Origin: Cytophaga aurantiaca DSM 3654
GTDB lineage: Bacteria; Bacteroidota; Bacteroidia; Cytophagales; Cytophagaceae
Assembly: GCF_000379725.1 (NCBI RefSeq)
Contig: NZ_KB903623.1
Span: forward strand, 1-64,000
Length of the DNA stretch: 64,000 bases
Reading direction: 5' to 3'
Shown: positions 9,915 through 19,173 of the stretch, in pieces
Position numbering within the stretch: the first letter of the stretch is position 1
Layout of the letters: each line of letters starts with the position of its first letter
Notes under the pieces: generated by a model
What the model was told of the DNA's origin: nothing
The model's database searches: none
What the model saw: only the letters and a program-made list of their open reading frames with translations
Translations under genes and position numbers: made by a program

Positions 9915-12053
9915 ATGGTTATCAAAGATTCTATAAATGCCAAAGGGACACAAGTCTCTACTAATTATATAAGTCGCGATTTAAGTTGGATAAAATTTAA
10001 CTACCGGGTTTTAGATCAAAGTAAAAATGCCCGCCGGAATATTTTTGACCGGTTGAAATTTCTTGCTATTACTTCTTCAAACTTAGATGAATTCTTTCAG
10101 ATACGTGTAGGGAGTTTATATAACTATTTAGATTACGATAGAGAGCGCATTGATTATTCAGGCTTACGTGAAGGTCCTTTTAAACGCGTATTGTTTCAGG
10201 ATCTTCAGGATTTCTGTAAAGAACAGGTAACTGTTTTTACGGATGAATTAAAACCTGAATTCGAAAAAAATGATTTTACTATTGTTTCAAAAGAAGACGA
10301 ATTATCATCAGAAGAAAATGAAATAGTAAAAACATATTTCAAGAAGACAATTTTTCCGATGCTTACGCCGATGACGTATGATAACCATCATTCGTTTCCC
10401 ATCATGATGAATAAATTGTTGGTGTTTGGTGTAGTAACAATCAATCGTAATATTATTGGCGAGCAAAGACGATTAACGCTGATTCAGCTACCAACCAATA
10501 TTCCAAGGTTTTTTGAAATTGAACGCGACGATAAAATTCTATTTATTCCTGTTCAGGAAATTGTTCGGTGGAACATCTTTAAATTATTTAGAAACGTAGA
10601 AATTTTATCTGTAAATCTTTTTCGTATTACTAGAAATGGCGACTTCTCAGTAGAAGAAAGCGATGATATAGATGAAGCATTTATTGATGAGATCAAAAAG
10701 AAAATTAAGACACGGAAAACTGCACGTGTTGTTCGTATTGAAATAGAAGAAAATTATTCATCCTGGATGATGAAGGTTTTGCTTGGTCGGTATCACATTG
10801 ATGAAAGCAATATTTTTATTACACCGACCTTGATGGATTTTACTTGCTTGTGGCAAATTGTAAACCATGCAGAGTTTAAAAATTATCAGCATAAGTTATC
10901 TCCGCCTGTGCAACCTCTTGCGCTTGCACTTCCAACAGTCAATGACGAATCAGAATCTCTGAATCTCTTGAAATATCTTCAGAAAAATGATGTCTTGTTG
11001 CATCATCCGTTCAATGATTTTAAATATGTATTAGAGTTGCTTGAGCAGGCTGCAGAAGATGCAGGTGTACTGGCAATCAAAATTACCATCTACCGTTTAG
11101 CTAAAAATTCACGCATTACAAATGCCTTATTGAAAGCAGCAGAAAATGGTAAGCACGTTTCTGTATTGTTTGAAGTAACAGCACGTTTTGATGAAGAAAA
11201 TAACATCAAAGAAGCTCAGCGTTTACAAAAGGCAGGCTGTTTTGTGATCTATGGTTTTAATAAATACAAGACACATACCAAACTGATGCTGATCGTTCGT
11301 AAAAATTCGAACGAGTCTATTACGCGCTATGTACACATGTCGAGCGGTAACTACAACGAAGATACAGCACGTTTATATACCGATATCAGTTTGCTTAGTA
11401 CGAACGAAGTGTATGCGCAGGATATCAGCGAATTTTTCAACGTAATTACCGGACATTCTGAACCTGGTGATTATCAGAATATCATTACAGCGCCAGGTGA
11501 TATGCGTCGTAAGTTGATTGAATTGATCGATAACGAAGCAAACAATGCCCGTGCTGGAAAACCGAGTGGAATAGTAATTAAGATCAATTCGCTGCAGGAT
11601 AAAGATGCAATGGATGCCTTGTATGTAGCTTCACAAGCAGGTGTTCCGATTAAATTAATTGTGCGTGGTATGTGCTGTCTGCGTCCGGGTAAAGTAGGTT
11701 TAAGTGAAAATATTTCTGTGCGTTCCATTGTTGGAGATTTGCTTGAACACAATCGTTTGTATTATTTTCATAATGAAGGAGATCCTAAAGTATATGGCGG
11801 TAGTGCAGATATGATGGTGAGAAGTTTTGACAGGCGTATTGAATCCTTATTCCTTATTGCAGATAAATTGTCTAAGCAAATTGCACTTGAAATATTGCAC
11901 TTGAATTTGTTGGATAATACCAATTCATACACGCTAACGTCTGATGATGTGTATGTAAAAAATATTCCGGTTGAAGGCGAACCAATTGTTGATGTACACA
12001 AAGATTTTTATCATTTGGATAAAAAGAAGGTGCTTAAAGTGAAATTGTTCTAA
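9915..12053 (+). CDS. ppk1: Polyphosphate kinase 1
   Basis: Makes inorganic polyphosphate reversibly from ATP. At 712 residues it has the normal four-domain PPK1 layout: N-terminal helical domain (YISRDLSWIKFNYRVLDQ, LAITSSNLDEFFQIRVG), middle head domain, then two phospholipase-D-like domains. The autophosphorylated histidine is in NKYKTHTKLMLIV, and the second active-site histidine is in GDLLEHNRLYYF. SSGNYNEDTARLYTD is also conserved. Convergent with the P-type ATPase gene, sharing a terminator. A Ppx/GppA-type phosphatase sits 11 kb away in the same window but not in the same operon. Confidence 0.95.
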   Translation: MVIKDSINAKGTQVSTNYISRDLSWIKFNYRVLDQSKNARRNIFDRLKFLAITSSNLDEFFQIRVGSLYNYLDYDRERIDYSGLREGPFKRVLFQDLQDFCKEQVTVFTDELKPEFEKNDFTIVSKEDELSSEENEIVKTYFKKTIFPMLTPMTYDNHHSFPIMMNKLLVFGVVTINRNIIGEQRRLTLIQLPTNIPRFFEIERDDKILFIPVQEIVRWNIFKLFRNVEILSVNLFRITRNGDFSVEESDDIDEAFIDEIKKKIKTRKTARVVRIEIEENYSSWMMKVLLGRYHIDESNIFITPTLMDFTCLWQIVNHAEFKNYQHKLSPPVQPLALALPTVNDESESLNLLKYLQKNDVLLHHPFNDFKYVLELLEQAAEDAGVLAIKITIYRLAKNSRITNALLKAAENGKHVSVLFEVTARFDEENNIKEAQRLQKAGCFVIYGFNKYKTHTKLMLIVRKNSNESITRYVHMSSGNYNEDTARLYTDISLLSTNEVYAQDISEFFNVITGHSEPGDYQNIITAPGDMRRKLIELIDNEANNARAGKPSGIVIKINSLQDKDAMDALYVASQAGVPIKLIVRGMCCLRPGKVGLSENISVRSIVGDLLEHNRLYYFHNEGDPKVYGGSADMMVRSFDRRIESLFLIADKLSKQIALEILHLNLLDNTNSYTLTSDDVYVKNIPVEGEPIVDVHKDFYHLDKKKVLKVKLF

Positions 12054-12071
12054 TTAAATACATAGTCTACG

Positions 12072-12114
12072 AAAAGAGCGCGCTTATCGAATATTTCGGT
12101 AAGCGCGCTCTTTT
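12072..12114. terminator. Bidirectional terminator between ppk1 and the P-type ATPase gene
   Basis: Perfect 15-bp stem (AAAAGAGCGCGCTTA with its reverse complement at 12100-12114) around a 13-nt loop, with A-run on one side and T-run on the other, placed between two convergent genes. Confidence 0.9.
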
Positions 12115-12127
12115 GTTTGATCTTTAA

Positions 12128-14827
12128 TTATTTATTTTTCTTTATCAGCTTGAAGATTACTTTGTATGTCTGAATGACAATAAGCGGAATTAAGCTGCAT
12201 AGGATAGAAGCAATCCACGCTTCTTTAGGCAACGGTTCAAGACCAAGTACAAGCCTTGTGTAAGGTATTTCAAATACTGTAATCATAATAGCTATACAAA
12301 GCAAGGTAGCAAACCATACAAATTTATTTTTTGTAATATCATTCAGAATCAATTTTGAATTCATGGAAGACATGTTAAATACATGAAATAATTGTGCGAA
12401 TGCAAGTGTAAGAAACGCAGCATTGTTAACAATTTTATGATCTGATTCTTTGATGTGATCACAGTAGATTACAGCTATAACAACAGATACAGAAACTAGT
12501 GCGGCGTATAGTGCTATCTTTATCCAATCTTTATTAGTAATGATGCTTTCTTTTGAATCACGAGGCTGTTTCTCCATTACTTTTTCATCGCCTTTACCAA
12601 CGCCTAGTGCAAGGGCTGGGAAGATATCTGTTACCATATTTAGAAATAAAATCTGTAAAGGTAATAATGTAGAAAGTGGTGCAATAAAACCAAGAATAGT
12701 TACAATAAAAATCTCACTTATATTGCATGAGAATAAATAGATGATGAATTTTTTAATGTTGTCAAAAATCTCTCTTCCATGTGCTACCGCTTCTGCAATT
12801 GATGTAAACGAATCGTCTTTTAATACAATGCCAGCCGTTTCTTTTGCAACTTGTGTTCCTCGTAATCCCATTGCAATGCCTATATCAGCCTTCTTTAATG
12901 CAGGGGCATCATTTATGCCATCACCGGTCATAGCTACGATATTTCCTTCTTTTTGGAATGCTTCAACTATTTCTAATTTTTGTTTGGGTGTAGTGCGTGC
13001 AAATACAGATGTTGCAAGAATTTTTTGTCGCCATTCATCTGTTACTTTATCTGCTTCCGGTAGATCCTTACCAATGATTACATTTTGTTCGTTTTCATCT
13101 ACCAGTCCGGTTTTCTTTGCAATATTTAATGCCGTCATTGGATGGTCTCCTGTGATCATTACAATTCGGATACCGGCATTTCTACAACGGAGAATAGCAT
13201 CTTTAATATCTGTACGCGGCGGATCCAGAAAGCCAATCATACCTACATGGATCAGTTCAGATAAATAATTATCTGTATTGATGTCGCCACCTTCTCTATA
13301 TGCAAAAGCAATCACACGAAGCCCTTCAGATGCCATTTTTTCAGATTCATCCAGAATTAATTTTTTCTGTTCTTCATTCAAATCTTTAATCTCTCCGCCG
13401 TATTGAATTTTGTTACAATTATTTAACAGATGTTCTACGGAACCTTTCGCTGCAACAAATTTCCCATTTGAAGAATTATGTAACGTTCCCATTATTTTTA
13501 TGTCTGAATTAAATGGGACTTCACCAATACGTTCAAATTGTGCATGTAGATCCTTTGCAGATGTGCCGGAAACGTTAGCTAATAGAATCAGTGCAATATC
13601 AATCGGATCCCCTGCAGCAGGTTTGGTATCGTCTTTTTGTTCTGAATTTTCGAGTGGCGCATTGTTGCATAAAGCACCTATTAATCGCATTTTTTCAAAA
13701 TTGTCTTTACTCTTTTCAATCTGTTTATCCGGATAGATCAAAGTATTATTCTCAATTTTAATGGGTATTTTTTCTTCAGGAAAAGAAATCGTTTCTACAT
13801 AAATCTTATTTTCGGTTAGTGTGCCTGTCTTATCTGTTAAAATAACATTCGTACCACCTAATGTTTCAACAGCAGAAAGTTTTTTTACAATCGCATTTCG
13901 TTTGGCCATTAAAAGCATACCATGTGAAAGAGCTATGGTTGCAACAATCGGAAGGCCTTCGGGAAAAGCAGCAACGGCAAGTGCTATAGAACTTTCAAAT
14001 ATTAATACCCATTCTTTCCCTTGGACTACACCTGTAACAGCAAAGATGGCGGTCATTGCCAATGTTATCCAGATCAGTTTTTTACTTAGGGAATTTATTT
14101 TTTTATCTAAAGGAGTTTTTTGATCCTCAGATTTTTCTACAAGGGATGTAATGGTACCAAGCTGCGTATGCTCAGCAATACCTGTAATAATTATTTTTCC
14201 GTTTCCATTAACAACAGATGTTCCTTTAAAAACCATGTTGTGCTGATCACCTAAGGACGTTTCAGCCGGAAGTTCTTCTGCTTTTTTTTCAGAAGGCAAT
14301 GATTCACCTGTTAAAGATGATTCATCGCATTTTAACTGATTGGCTTCAATGATGCGGCCATCACCTGGTACAATGTCACCTGCTTCAAGTAATACGATAT
14401 CTCCGGGTGTAATATTTTCAGAAGGGATCTCTTGCTTTTTACCATCACGGATCACATTGGTTTTGATTACATCCATTTCTTTCAATGCATTCATTGAACT
14501 GCGAGCTTGTAGTTCCATGAAAAAACCAATGATGGCATTAATCAGAATTACAACAAGGATTGCAGCAGCTTCAATAATATCTTTAAAATATAAAGAAACG
14601 GCGGCTGCTGCTATCAATAAATATACAATCGGGCTTTTAAATTGAAGCAAAAAAATAAGCCAGATATTTTTTTGCTTCTGCGCCTGATACATATTCTGCC
14701 CCAACTCTTTTGTACGGGTTTCTGCTTCAGCATTTGTTAAACCATTCTCTGTATGTGTTTGTAAATCATTAATAAGTACATCAGGAGAAAGGGTGAAAGC
14801 ATTTTCAATTGGATATTTAATACTCAT
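12128..14827 (-). CDS. Cation-transporting P-type ATPase (P2 family)
   Basis: Membrane pump of 899 residues, the normal length for P2-type calcium/sodium/potassium-like ATPases. In order: N-terminal cation ATPase domain, actuator loop with the TGES motif (DESSLTGESLPSEK), the membrane segment FPEGLP, the phosphorylation site DKTGTLTEN, nucleotide-binding domain, the hinge MTGDGINDAPALKKADIGIAMG, and four C-terminal membrane helices. FPEGLPIV in the fourth membrane helix points to the P2 group; Ca2+ is a reasonable guess but the substrate is not proved. Convergent with ppk1 and divergent from the L,D-transpeptidase gene across a 175-bp AT-rich gap. Confidence 0.88.
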   Translation of the reverse strand: MSIKYPIENAFTLSPDVLINDLQTHTENGLTNAEAETRTKELGQNMYQAQKQKNIWLIFLLQFKSPIVYLLIAAAAVSLYFKDIIEAAAILVVILINAIIGFFMELQARSSMNALKEMDVIKTNVIRDGKKQEIPSENITPGDIVLLEAGDIVPGDGRIIEANQLKCDESSLTGESLPSEKKAEELPAETSLGDQHNMVFKGTSVVNGNGKIIITGIAEHTQLGTITSLVEKSEDQKTPLDKKINSLSKKLIWITLAMTAIFAVTGVVQGKEWVLIFESSIALAVAAFPEGLPIVATIALSHGMLLMAKRNAIVKKLSAVETLGGTNVILTDKTGTLTENKIYVETISFPEEKIPIKIENNTLIYPDKQIEKSKDNFEKMRLIGALCNNAPLENSEQKDDTKPAAGDPIDIALILLANVSGTSAKDLHAQFERIGEVPFNSDIKIMGTLHNSSNGKFVAAKGSVEHLLNNCNKIQYGGEIKDLNEEQKKLILDESEKMASEGLRVIAFAYREGGDINTDNYLSELIHVGMIGFLDPPRTDIKDAILRCRNAGIRIVMITGDHPMTALNIAKKTGLVDENEQNVIIGKDLPEADKVTDEWRQKILATSVFARTTPKQKLEIVEAFQKEGNIVAMTGDGINDAPALKKADIGIAMGLRGTQVAKETAGIVLKDDSFTSIAEAVAHGREIFDNIKKFIIYLFSCNISEIFIVTILGFIAPLSTLLPLQILFLNMVTDIFPALALGVGKGDEKVMEKQPRDSKESIITNKDWIKIALYAALVSVSVVIAVIYCDHIKESDHKIVNNAAFLTLAFAQLFHVFNMSSMNSKLILNDITKNKFVWFATLLCIAIMITVFEIPYTRLVLGLEPLPKEAWIASILCSLIPLIVIQTYKVIFKLIKKNK

Positions 14828-15002
14828 AGCTAAAATTAGATTGCAAAGGTTTATTATAAAGTATATATATAATTAATAGCTGAGATAATCGCTACATAAA
14901 AAATGGATTTATTGCCATATTCTCTATATTTTAATATTTTATTAATTATGGAATTAAAATTGTGCCGATTTTGTTTAATATATAGTTCCAAAACAAGCTA
15001 AA

Positions 15003-15671
15003 ATGGGGGTATTTAAGAAAATATGCGTTGTTGTATGGATGGTGCTTATGCTTCCTTTTGTGAAGTCTGAGGCATCAGATAACGATAAGAAAGATGAAAA
15101 TATTCCTGAGGCAATTATTGCAGCTGGTATTAATCCTTCTGTTTATAACTATGCTATAAAAGGGTTTAATTCTATTCGGGATTCTTTACATCAGAAATTC
15201 AGATATTTAGCAGTTGTGGATTTTTCAAAACCATCTACAGAAAGAAGATTTTATCTGATTGATCTTACAGATACTTCTGTTGTATGTACTGATTATGTGT
15301 GTCATGGAAAATACACAGGTGAAAATTTTGCAACGAGTTTTTCGAATGAAATAGAATCTAATAAATCCAGTCTTGGATTTTTTATCTTATCAGAATCATA
15401 TACTGGTCAGCATGGCTTATCTATCCGAATGGATGGTCTTGATAAAGGTTTTAATGATAATGCCCGTAAGCGTGCTATCGTAATGCATACAGCTGATTAT
15501 GCAGATGAAAAGTTATGTAAAACGCAAGGAAGATTAGGGCGCAGTCTTGGCTGTCCGGCTTTACCGGCATATACTTTTGCCTCGATTGCAGCAGAGATAA
15601 CAAACAATGCATTGATTTTTCATTATTATCCGGATGTTAATTATTTAAACAATTCAGTTTGGTTGCATTGA
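15003..15671 (+). CDS. Murein L,D-transpeptidase catalytic-domain protein (YkuD_2 type)
   Basis: Exported enzyme of 222 residues predicted to act on peptidoglycan stem peptides. Signal peptide VVVWMVLMLPFVKSEAS, then a YkuD_2-type catalytic domain. The active-site region reads HTADYADEKLC...GRLGRSLGCPALP, with the conserved His, Ser and catalytic Cys. This family is distinct from the YcbB-type enzyme encoded next. The two genes are 22 bp apart on the same strand, which suggests an operon for cell wall remodelling. Whether it makes 3-3 cross-links or trims the wall cannot be seen. Confidence 0.85.
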   Translation: MGVFKKICVVVWMVLMLPFVKSEASDNDKKDENIPEAIIAAGINPSVYNYAIKGFNSIRDSLHQKFRYLAVVDFSKPSTERRFYLIDLTDTSVVCTDYVCHGKYTGENFATSFSNEIESNKSSLGFFILSESYTGQHGLSIRMDGLDKGFNDNARKRAIVMHTADYADEKLCKTQGRLGRSLGCPALPAYTFASIAAEITNNALIFHYYPDVNYLNNSVWLH

Positions 15672-15693
15672 TTAAGTTTAGTAACTTAAGTAT

Positions 15694-17376
15694 ATGCTTA
15701 AAAATATATTAGTACTGCTTATTGTTGCAGGTGTATCTGTTGGGTGTTCGAAAAAAGTTGTTCCTGCAAAGACTACAGTTAACGTTCCCGAAATTATAAA
15801 AGATCCTGTTGCTGTTTTTACCAAAGATGGATTTGAAACAAGTAAAGATTTTATTACGAATAAAATACAAACTGCAGATACCAATGCCACCGGTATTGTA
15901 GCAAAGAGTTCGATTTATAATGCTACAAATTCTATTTTTACCTTATATAAGAAAAATGAATACCAACCTTTCTGGGTCAATCAAAAAAGAGTAGAAGAAG
16001 CTATTGCTGTTTTAAAAGATAGCGAATACGATGGCTTGGATCCGGATGAGTATAATTACAAAACGCTTGAATCTATTTATAAAACGTATCAGGAAGATGG
16101 TAAAATAGATGAGACAGAAGCGCTGGATCTGGAGCTCATGCTTACTGCTGCTATATATAAATATACCCATCATTTACATTTCGGAAAAGTTGATCCGGTG
16201 GCAATCTATCCGGAGTGGAATTATCAACGGCCATCAAAAGATCTAATTACAGATTCTCTTCTTGTGATCTATTTTAATAAAAATGTAGATGAGATCCCTG
16301 TTCGTTTCAGACCGCAGATCGCTTTTTATAATTCTCTGAGAAATGCATTGGTCGATGTAGATTCTTTAATTGCAAAAGGGTATGTGGCAGAAGAAATTTC
16401 ATACATAGGAAAGAAGCTGATAAAAGGAGATACGTCGTTTGTTATTCTTGAAGTGAAAAAGAAATTGCATGCTACAACGCAGTATAATTCAGGTGAATTG
16501 AATAATATATTTGATGAACAGTTGTATCAGTCTGTTAAGATCTTTCAGCAACATGTAGGTTTGCATGCAACAGGTATTATAGATAAAGCCACGATCGTTA
16601 AATTGAATTATACACCTGCTGAAATTCGTAATACCATACGTGCCAACATGGAACGTTGTCGCTGGTTCTCTAATGATTTTCCGGATGAGTATATATTAGT
16701 GAATATTCCGGATTACACCCTGTCTCATTTCAAGAATGGGAAATTAGTTTATAATGAAACGGTTATTGTAGGGAAGCAATTGAGCCAGACACCTGTTTTT
16801 CAAGCAACCATTTCAAATGTAGAATTCAATCCATACTGGACTGTACCTAGATCCATTGCTGTAAAAGAGTTGCTGCCTTCATTGAAAAAAGACCCGGGTT
16901 ATTTAGCAAAACACAATATGTTTCTGTATGATGGTGAAAAAGAAATCGCTACACCGGCATCTTTTGCTGGATATTCAGATAGTTATTTTCCATTTACTAT
17001 AAAAGAAAAGCCAGGTCCTCAAAATTCATTAGGGCAGGTGAAGTTTTCATTCCCGAATCCATATTCGATTTACATGCACGATACGCCTGCAAAATATTTG
17101 TTTGATAACGATATCCGTTCATACAGTCATGGCTGTATACGGTTGCATAATCCATTAAAATTTGCAGAACATTTATTGTCGCAGCAAGGTGTTACGCAAA
17201 AACAAATTGATGAAATTGTTTTGTCTGAAAAGAATTATATCATGGCTTTGGAAAATAAAATGCCCATCATGATCAGTTACTTTACCTGCTACACCAAAAG
17301 AGGTGATAACTACCTGTACTTTTTTTATGATGTGTATGGCAGCGATAAAAAAATCATCGAAGGACTGAAAAGATAA
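15694..17376 (+). CDS. L,D-transpeptidase, YcbB/LdtD-like lipoprotein
   Basis: Predicted periplasmic lipoprotein of 560 residues that forms 3-3 cross-links in peptidoglycan. Lipobox AGVSVGC places Cys18 as the lipidated residue. A scaffold domain (about 60-230) is followed by a peptidoglycan-binding domain (YQSVKIFQQHVGLHATGIIDKATI) and the YkuD catalytic domain with HDTPAK and SYSHGCIRLHNP, where the Cys is catalytic. Length and domain order match the YcbB group. It follows the smaller YkuD_2 gene, and its C-terminal 58 residues have a decayed second copy directly downstream. Confidence 0.9.
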   Translation: MLKNILVLLIVAGVSVGCSKKVVPAKTTVNVPEIIKDPVAVFTKDGFETSKDFITNKIQTADTNATGIVAKSSIYNATNSIFTLYKKNEYQPFWVNQKRVEEAIAVLKDSEYDGLDPDEYNYKTLESIYKTYQEDGKIDETEALDLELMLTAAIYKYTHHLHFGKVDPVAIYPEWNYQRPSKDLITDSLLVIYFNKNVDEIPVRFRPQIAFYNSLRNALVDVDSLIAKGYVAEEISYIGKKLIKGDTSFVILEVKKKLHATTQYNSGELNNIFDEQLYQSVKIFQQHVGLHATGIIDKATIVKLNYTPAEIRNTIRANMERCRWFSNDFPDEYILVNIPDYTLSHFKNGKLVYNETVIVGKQLSQTPVFQATISNVEFNPYWTVPRSIAVKELLPSLKKDPGYLAKHNMFLYDGEKEIATPASFAGYSDSYFPFTIKEKPGPQNSLGQVKFSFPNPYSIYMHDTPAKYLFDNDIRSYSHGCIRLHNPLKFAEHLLSQQGVTQKQIDEIVLSEKNYIMALENKMPIMISYFTCYTKRGDNYLYFFYDVYGSDKKIIEGLKR

Positions 17377-17407
17377 TACGCTGAATAATTGCTGGAAAAA
17401 TCTCTTG

Positions 17408-17584
17408 AAAATTATTCGGGATAAGAAAAATTATGTGATTGTTTTGAAAGAAAAAATGCCGGTAATGATTACCTATTTTACGTGTTATTCTAAAAAAAAT
17501 GATTCTCGTTTATACTTCTTTAAAGATATTTATGGAAAGGATAAAAAAATCATGGATACGTTAATTGCAAAGGGCGACTTATAA
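17408..17584 (+). pseudogene. Decayed duplicate of the L,D-transpeptidase C-terminus
   Basis: Read in the frame that ends with the TAA at 17582-17584, this stretch gives KKNYVIVLKEKMPVMITYF, then TCYSKKNDSRLYFFKDIYG and KDKKIM. That matches the C-terminus of the upstream enzyme (EKNYIMALENKMPIMISYF, TCYTKRGDNYLYFFYDVYG, SDKKII) at most positions, yet there is no start codon or catalytic domain in front. It is the remnant of a second YcbB-type gene or a partial tandem duplication. Its last bases overlap the stop of the convergent OmpA-like gene. Confidence 0.8.
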
Positions 17585-18043
17585 GTCAGTAATTATAATC
17601 TCAATGCGTCTGTTTCGTTCATACGCAATCTGCTTTTCTTTATCTGTTTTATAGCTATCAATTATTTTAATATCAACTATGGGCTTGCTTTCGCCATATC
17701 CAATTGTTGTTATTCTATTGTCAGTTATGGTTGAATCAATCAATAGTTCTTTTAAGCGCATTGCATATTTTTCACTTAGTAGTTTATTGTATTCCGAACT
17801 GCCCCGTTGATCGGTGTGGCATGCAATTTGAATTTTAATAGATTTATTTATTCGTAGAAAGTTCTTAATACTATCAATTTGAATTTTATTGAATTTATTA
17901 TTACACCCATTGTAAAAGTCGAGCATGGGACAAGTGTAGATTGCATTTTTTACTACTGTGCTATCTGTAAGTTTGAAAGAATTTGATTGAGCATTCGTAG
18001 TGTATGCAGATAACAGAATAATAAATAATAAAGCTGTTCTCAT
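17579..18043 (-). CDS. OmpA-like peptidoglycan-binding protein
   Basis: Exported protein of 154 residues. Signal peptide ALLFIILLSAYTTNAQS, then an OmpA C-terminal domain: KIQIACHTDQRGSSEYNKLL is the HTDxxGS peptidoglycan-contact motif, and ITTIGYGESKPI is the late conserved element, ending in ERNRRIEIII. It lacks a barrel and is short for the family, so it is probably a periplasmic wall-binding protein. Its start overlaps the stop of the RpoA-CTD-like gene upstream by 4 bp, so translation is probably coupled. Two L,D-transpeptidase genes face it from the other strand. Confidence 0.85.
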   Translation of the reverse strand: MRTALLFIILLSAYTTNAQSNSFKLTDSTVVKNAIYTCPMLDFYNGCNNKFNKIQIDSIKNFLRINKSIKIQIACHTDQRGSSEYNKLLSEKYAMRLKELLIDSTITDNRITTIGYGESKPIVDIKIIDSYKTDKEKQIAYERNRRIEIIITDL

Positions 18044-18330
18044 TCTTTAAAAGTTAATCCTACTTCTTTCAAAGCAGCCGTGAGTTTAGGTAAGGAAGCT
18101 GGCCCCATACCGTGTAAAGATAAAATTTCTTTTTTGCTATACTTAGCTAATTGATGGGTTGTTTTAACTCCGATAGATTCTAATGCGCGTCGGGCAGGTG
18201 CACTTAATGTAGATAGAAATCCTTCTTTTGGTTTTTTCTCAGCTTCACAAATTGGACAAGTAGGGCAATCCGTACTTTTGTAATACGAATGCCCTTGTTT
18301 GCAGGTACGCAATGTATTCTTCTCTTGCAT
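18040..18330 (-). CDS. RNA polymerase alpha C-terminal-domain-like protein
   Basis: Protein of 96 residues. The N-terminal third carries a Cys/His cluster, CKQGHSYYKSTDCPTCPICE, which looks like a small zinc ribbon. The rest resembles the C-terminal domain of RNA polymerase alpha: LSAPARRALESIGVKTTHQL, then LAKYSKKEILSLHGMGPASL, a helix-hairpin-helix DNA-binding unit. It lacks the assembly domains of RpoA and cannot replace it. It could bind DNA or act as a regulator; role unknown. Overlaps the downstream OmpA-like gene by 4 bp. Confidence 0.8.
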   Translation of the reverse strand: MQEKNTLRTCKQGHSYYKSTDCPTCPICEAEKKPKEGFLSTLSAPARRALESIGVKTTHQLAKYSKKEILSLHGMGPASLPKLTAALKEVGLTFKE

Positions 18331-18341
18331 ACATTATAATT

Positions 18342-18752
18342 TTACTTCATTTTACTAAAATCCATGTACAGTGCATTCCAGCGGTGGCCATCTAAGTCCG
18401 AAAAGCCACAGCCATACATCCAGCCTTGTACTTCCGCCGGCTTAGAAAATAATATACCACCGGCTTTTTCTACCTTTTTTGCAAGTTCATCAACTTCTTC
18501 TTTGCTTTCTGCATCAAATGAGAATAATACTTCTGAAGATTTTGATGTGTCTGTAGTATCTCTGCCAACAATCTTTTTGAACATATTTTCTTCAAACAAC
18601 ATGAGAATAATATTTTTACTGCCAATTTTTATTGCTGCAGAATGTTCGCTGTTACCTGGACCTTCATTGGGTTTAAATCCAATAGCAATAAAAAAATCTC
18701 TTGATTTGTTAATGTCTTTTGCTGGTAGATTGATCCAGATGTCTTTTGTCAT
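18342..18752 (-). CDS. VOC family protein (glyoxalase/bleomycin-resistance fold)
   Basis: Protein of 136 residues with the vicinal oxygen chelate fold. It begins KDIWINLPAKDINKSRDFFIAIGFKPNE, the typical first beta-alpha unit, and ends CGFSDLDGHRWNALYM, with the conserved Asp-x-Asp-Gly-His near the end. This is the subgroup often annotated as glyoxalase/extradiol dioxygenase relatives (YaeR/PhnB-like). Metal ligands are only partly evident, and the substrate is unknown. It is 11 bp from the RpoA-CTD-like gene on the same strand. Confidence 0.85.
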   Translation of the reverse strand: MTKDIWINLPAKDINKSRDFFIAIGFKPNEGPGNSEHSAAIKIGSKNIILMLFEENMFKKIVGRDTTDTSKSSEVLFSFDAESKEEVDELAKKVEKAGGILFSKPAEVQGWMYGCGFSDLDGHRWNALYMDFSKMK

Positions 18753-18881
18753 AATTGTAAGTGGTTGGTGAATGAAGATACTGTTTTCTATTCAAAAGTA
18801 GTGTTAGTTGTTCTATTAACTATGAGTAAAAACGACAATGTAAGAGGGTGGATACGACAGGTTGTTGATTCGTTGGTATAT

Positions 18882-19148
18882 TTAACGACTATAGAGATAA
18901 GCCACATAGCATAAAACAACAATAATTAAAACAAGTATCAAAGCTGAACTATAGATGATTCCATATGCTATGGGAGTTATGTTTGAATTGTTTTTATAGC
19001 GGGATATTAAATAATAAGATCCTGTAACTAATAATATAAATATTATGGGCGTTAAGAAAAAAATATCATGATACTTGAACGTATAAAAAGTTAAGAAATT
19101 TATACCAGCGGTTAAAGTAAAGGATGCGATAAAGCGTACTGCTCTCAT
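18882..19148 (-). CDS. Small hypothetical membrane protein
   Basis: Protein of 88 residues with three hydrophobic segments, FIASFTLTAGINFLTFYTF, FFLTPIIFILLVTGSYYLI and a long C-terminal one (SSALILVLIIVVLCYVAYLY), separated by short polar loops. No motif that I recognise. It lies 25 bp upstream of the next lipoprotein gene on the same strand and may be cotranscribed with it. Confidence 0.5.
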   Translation of the reverse strand: MRAVRFIASFTLTAGINFLTFYTFKYHDIFFLTPIIFILLVTGSYYLISRYKNNSNITPIAYGIIYSSALILVLIIVVLCYVAYLYSR

Positions 19149-19173
19149 ATAAAATATAGAGGTTAGATTCTAA

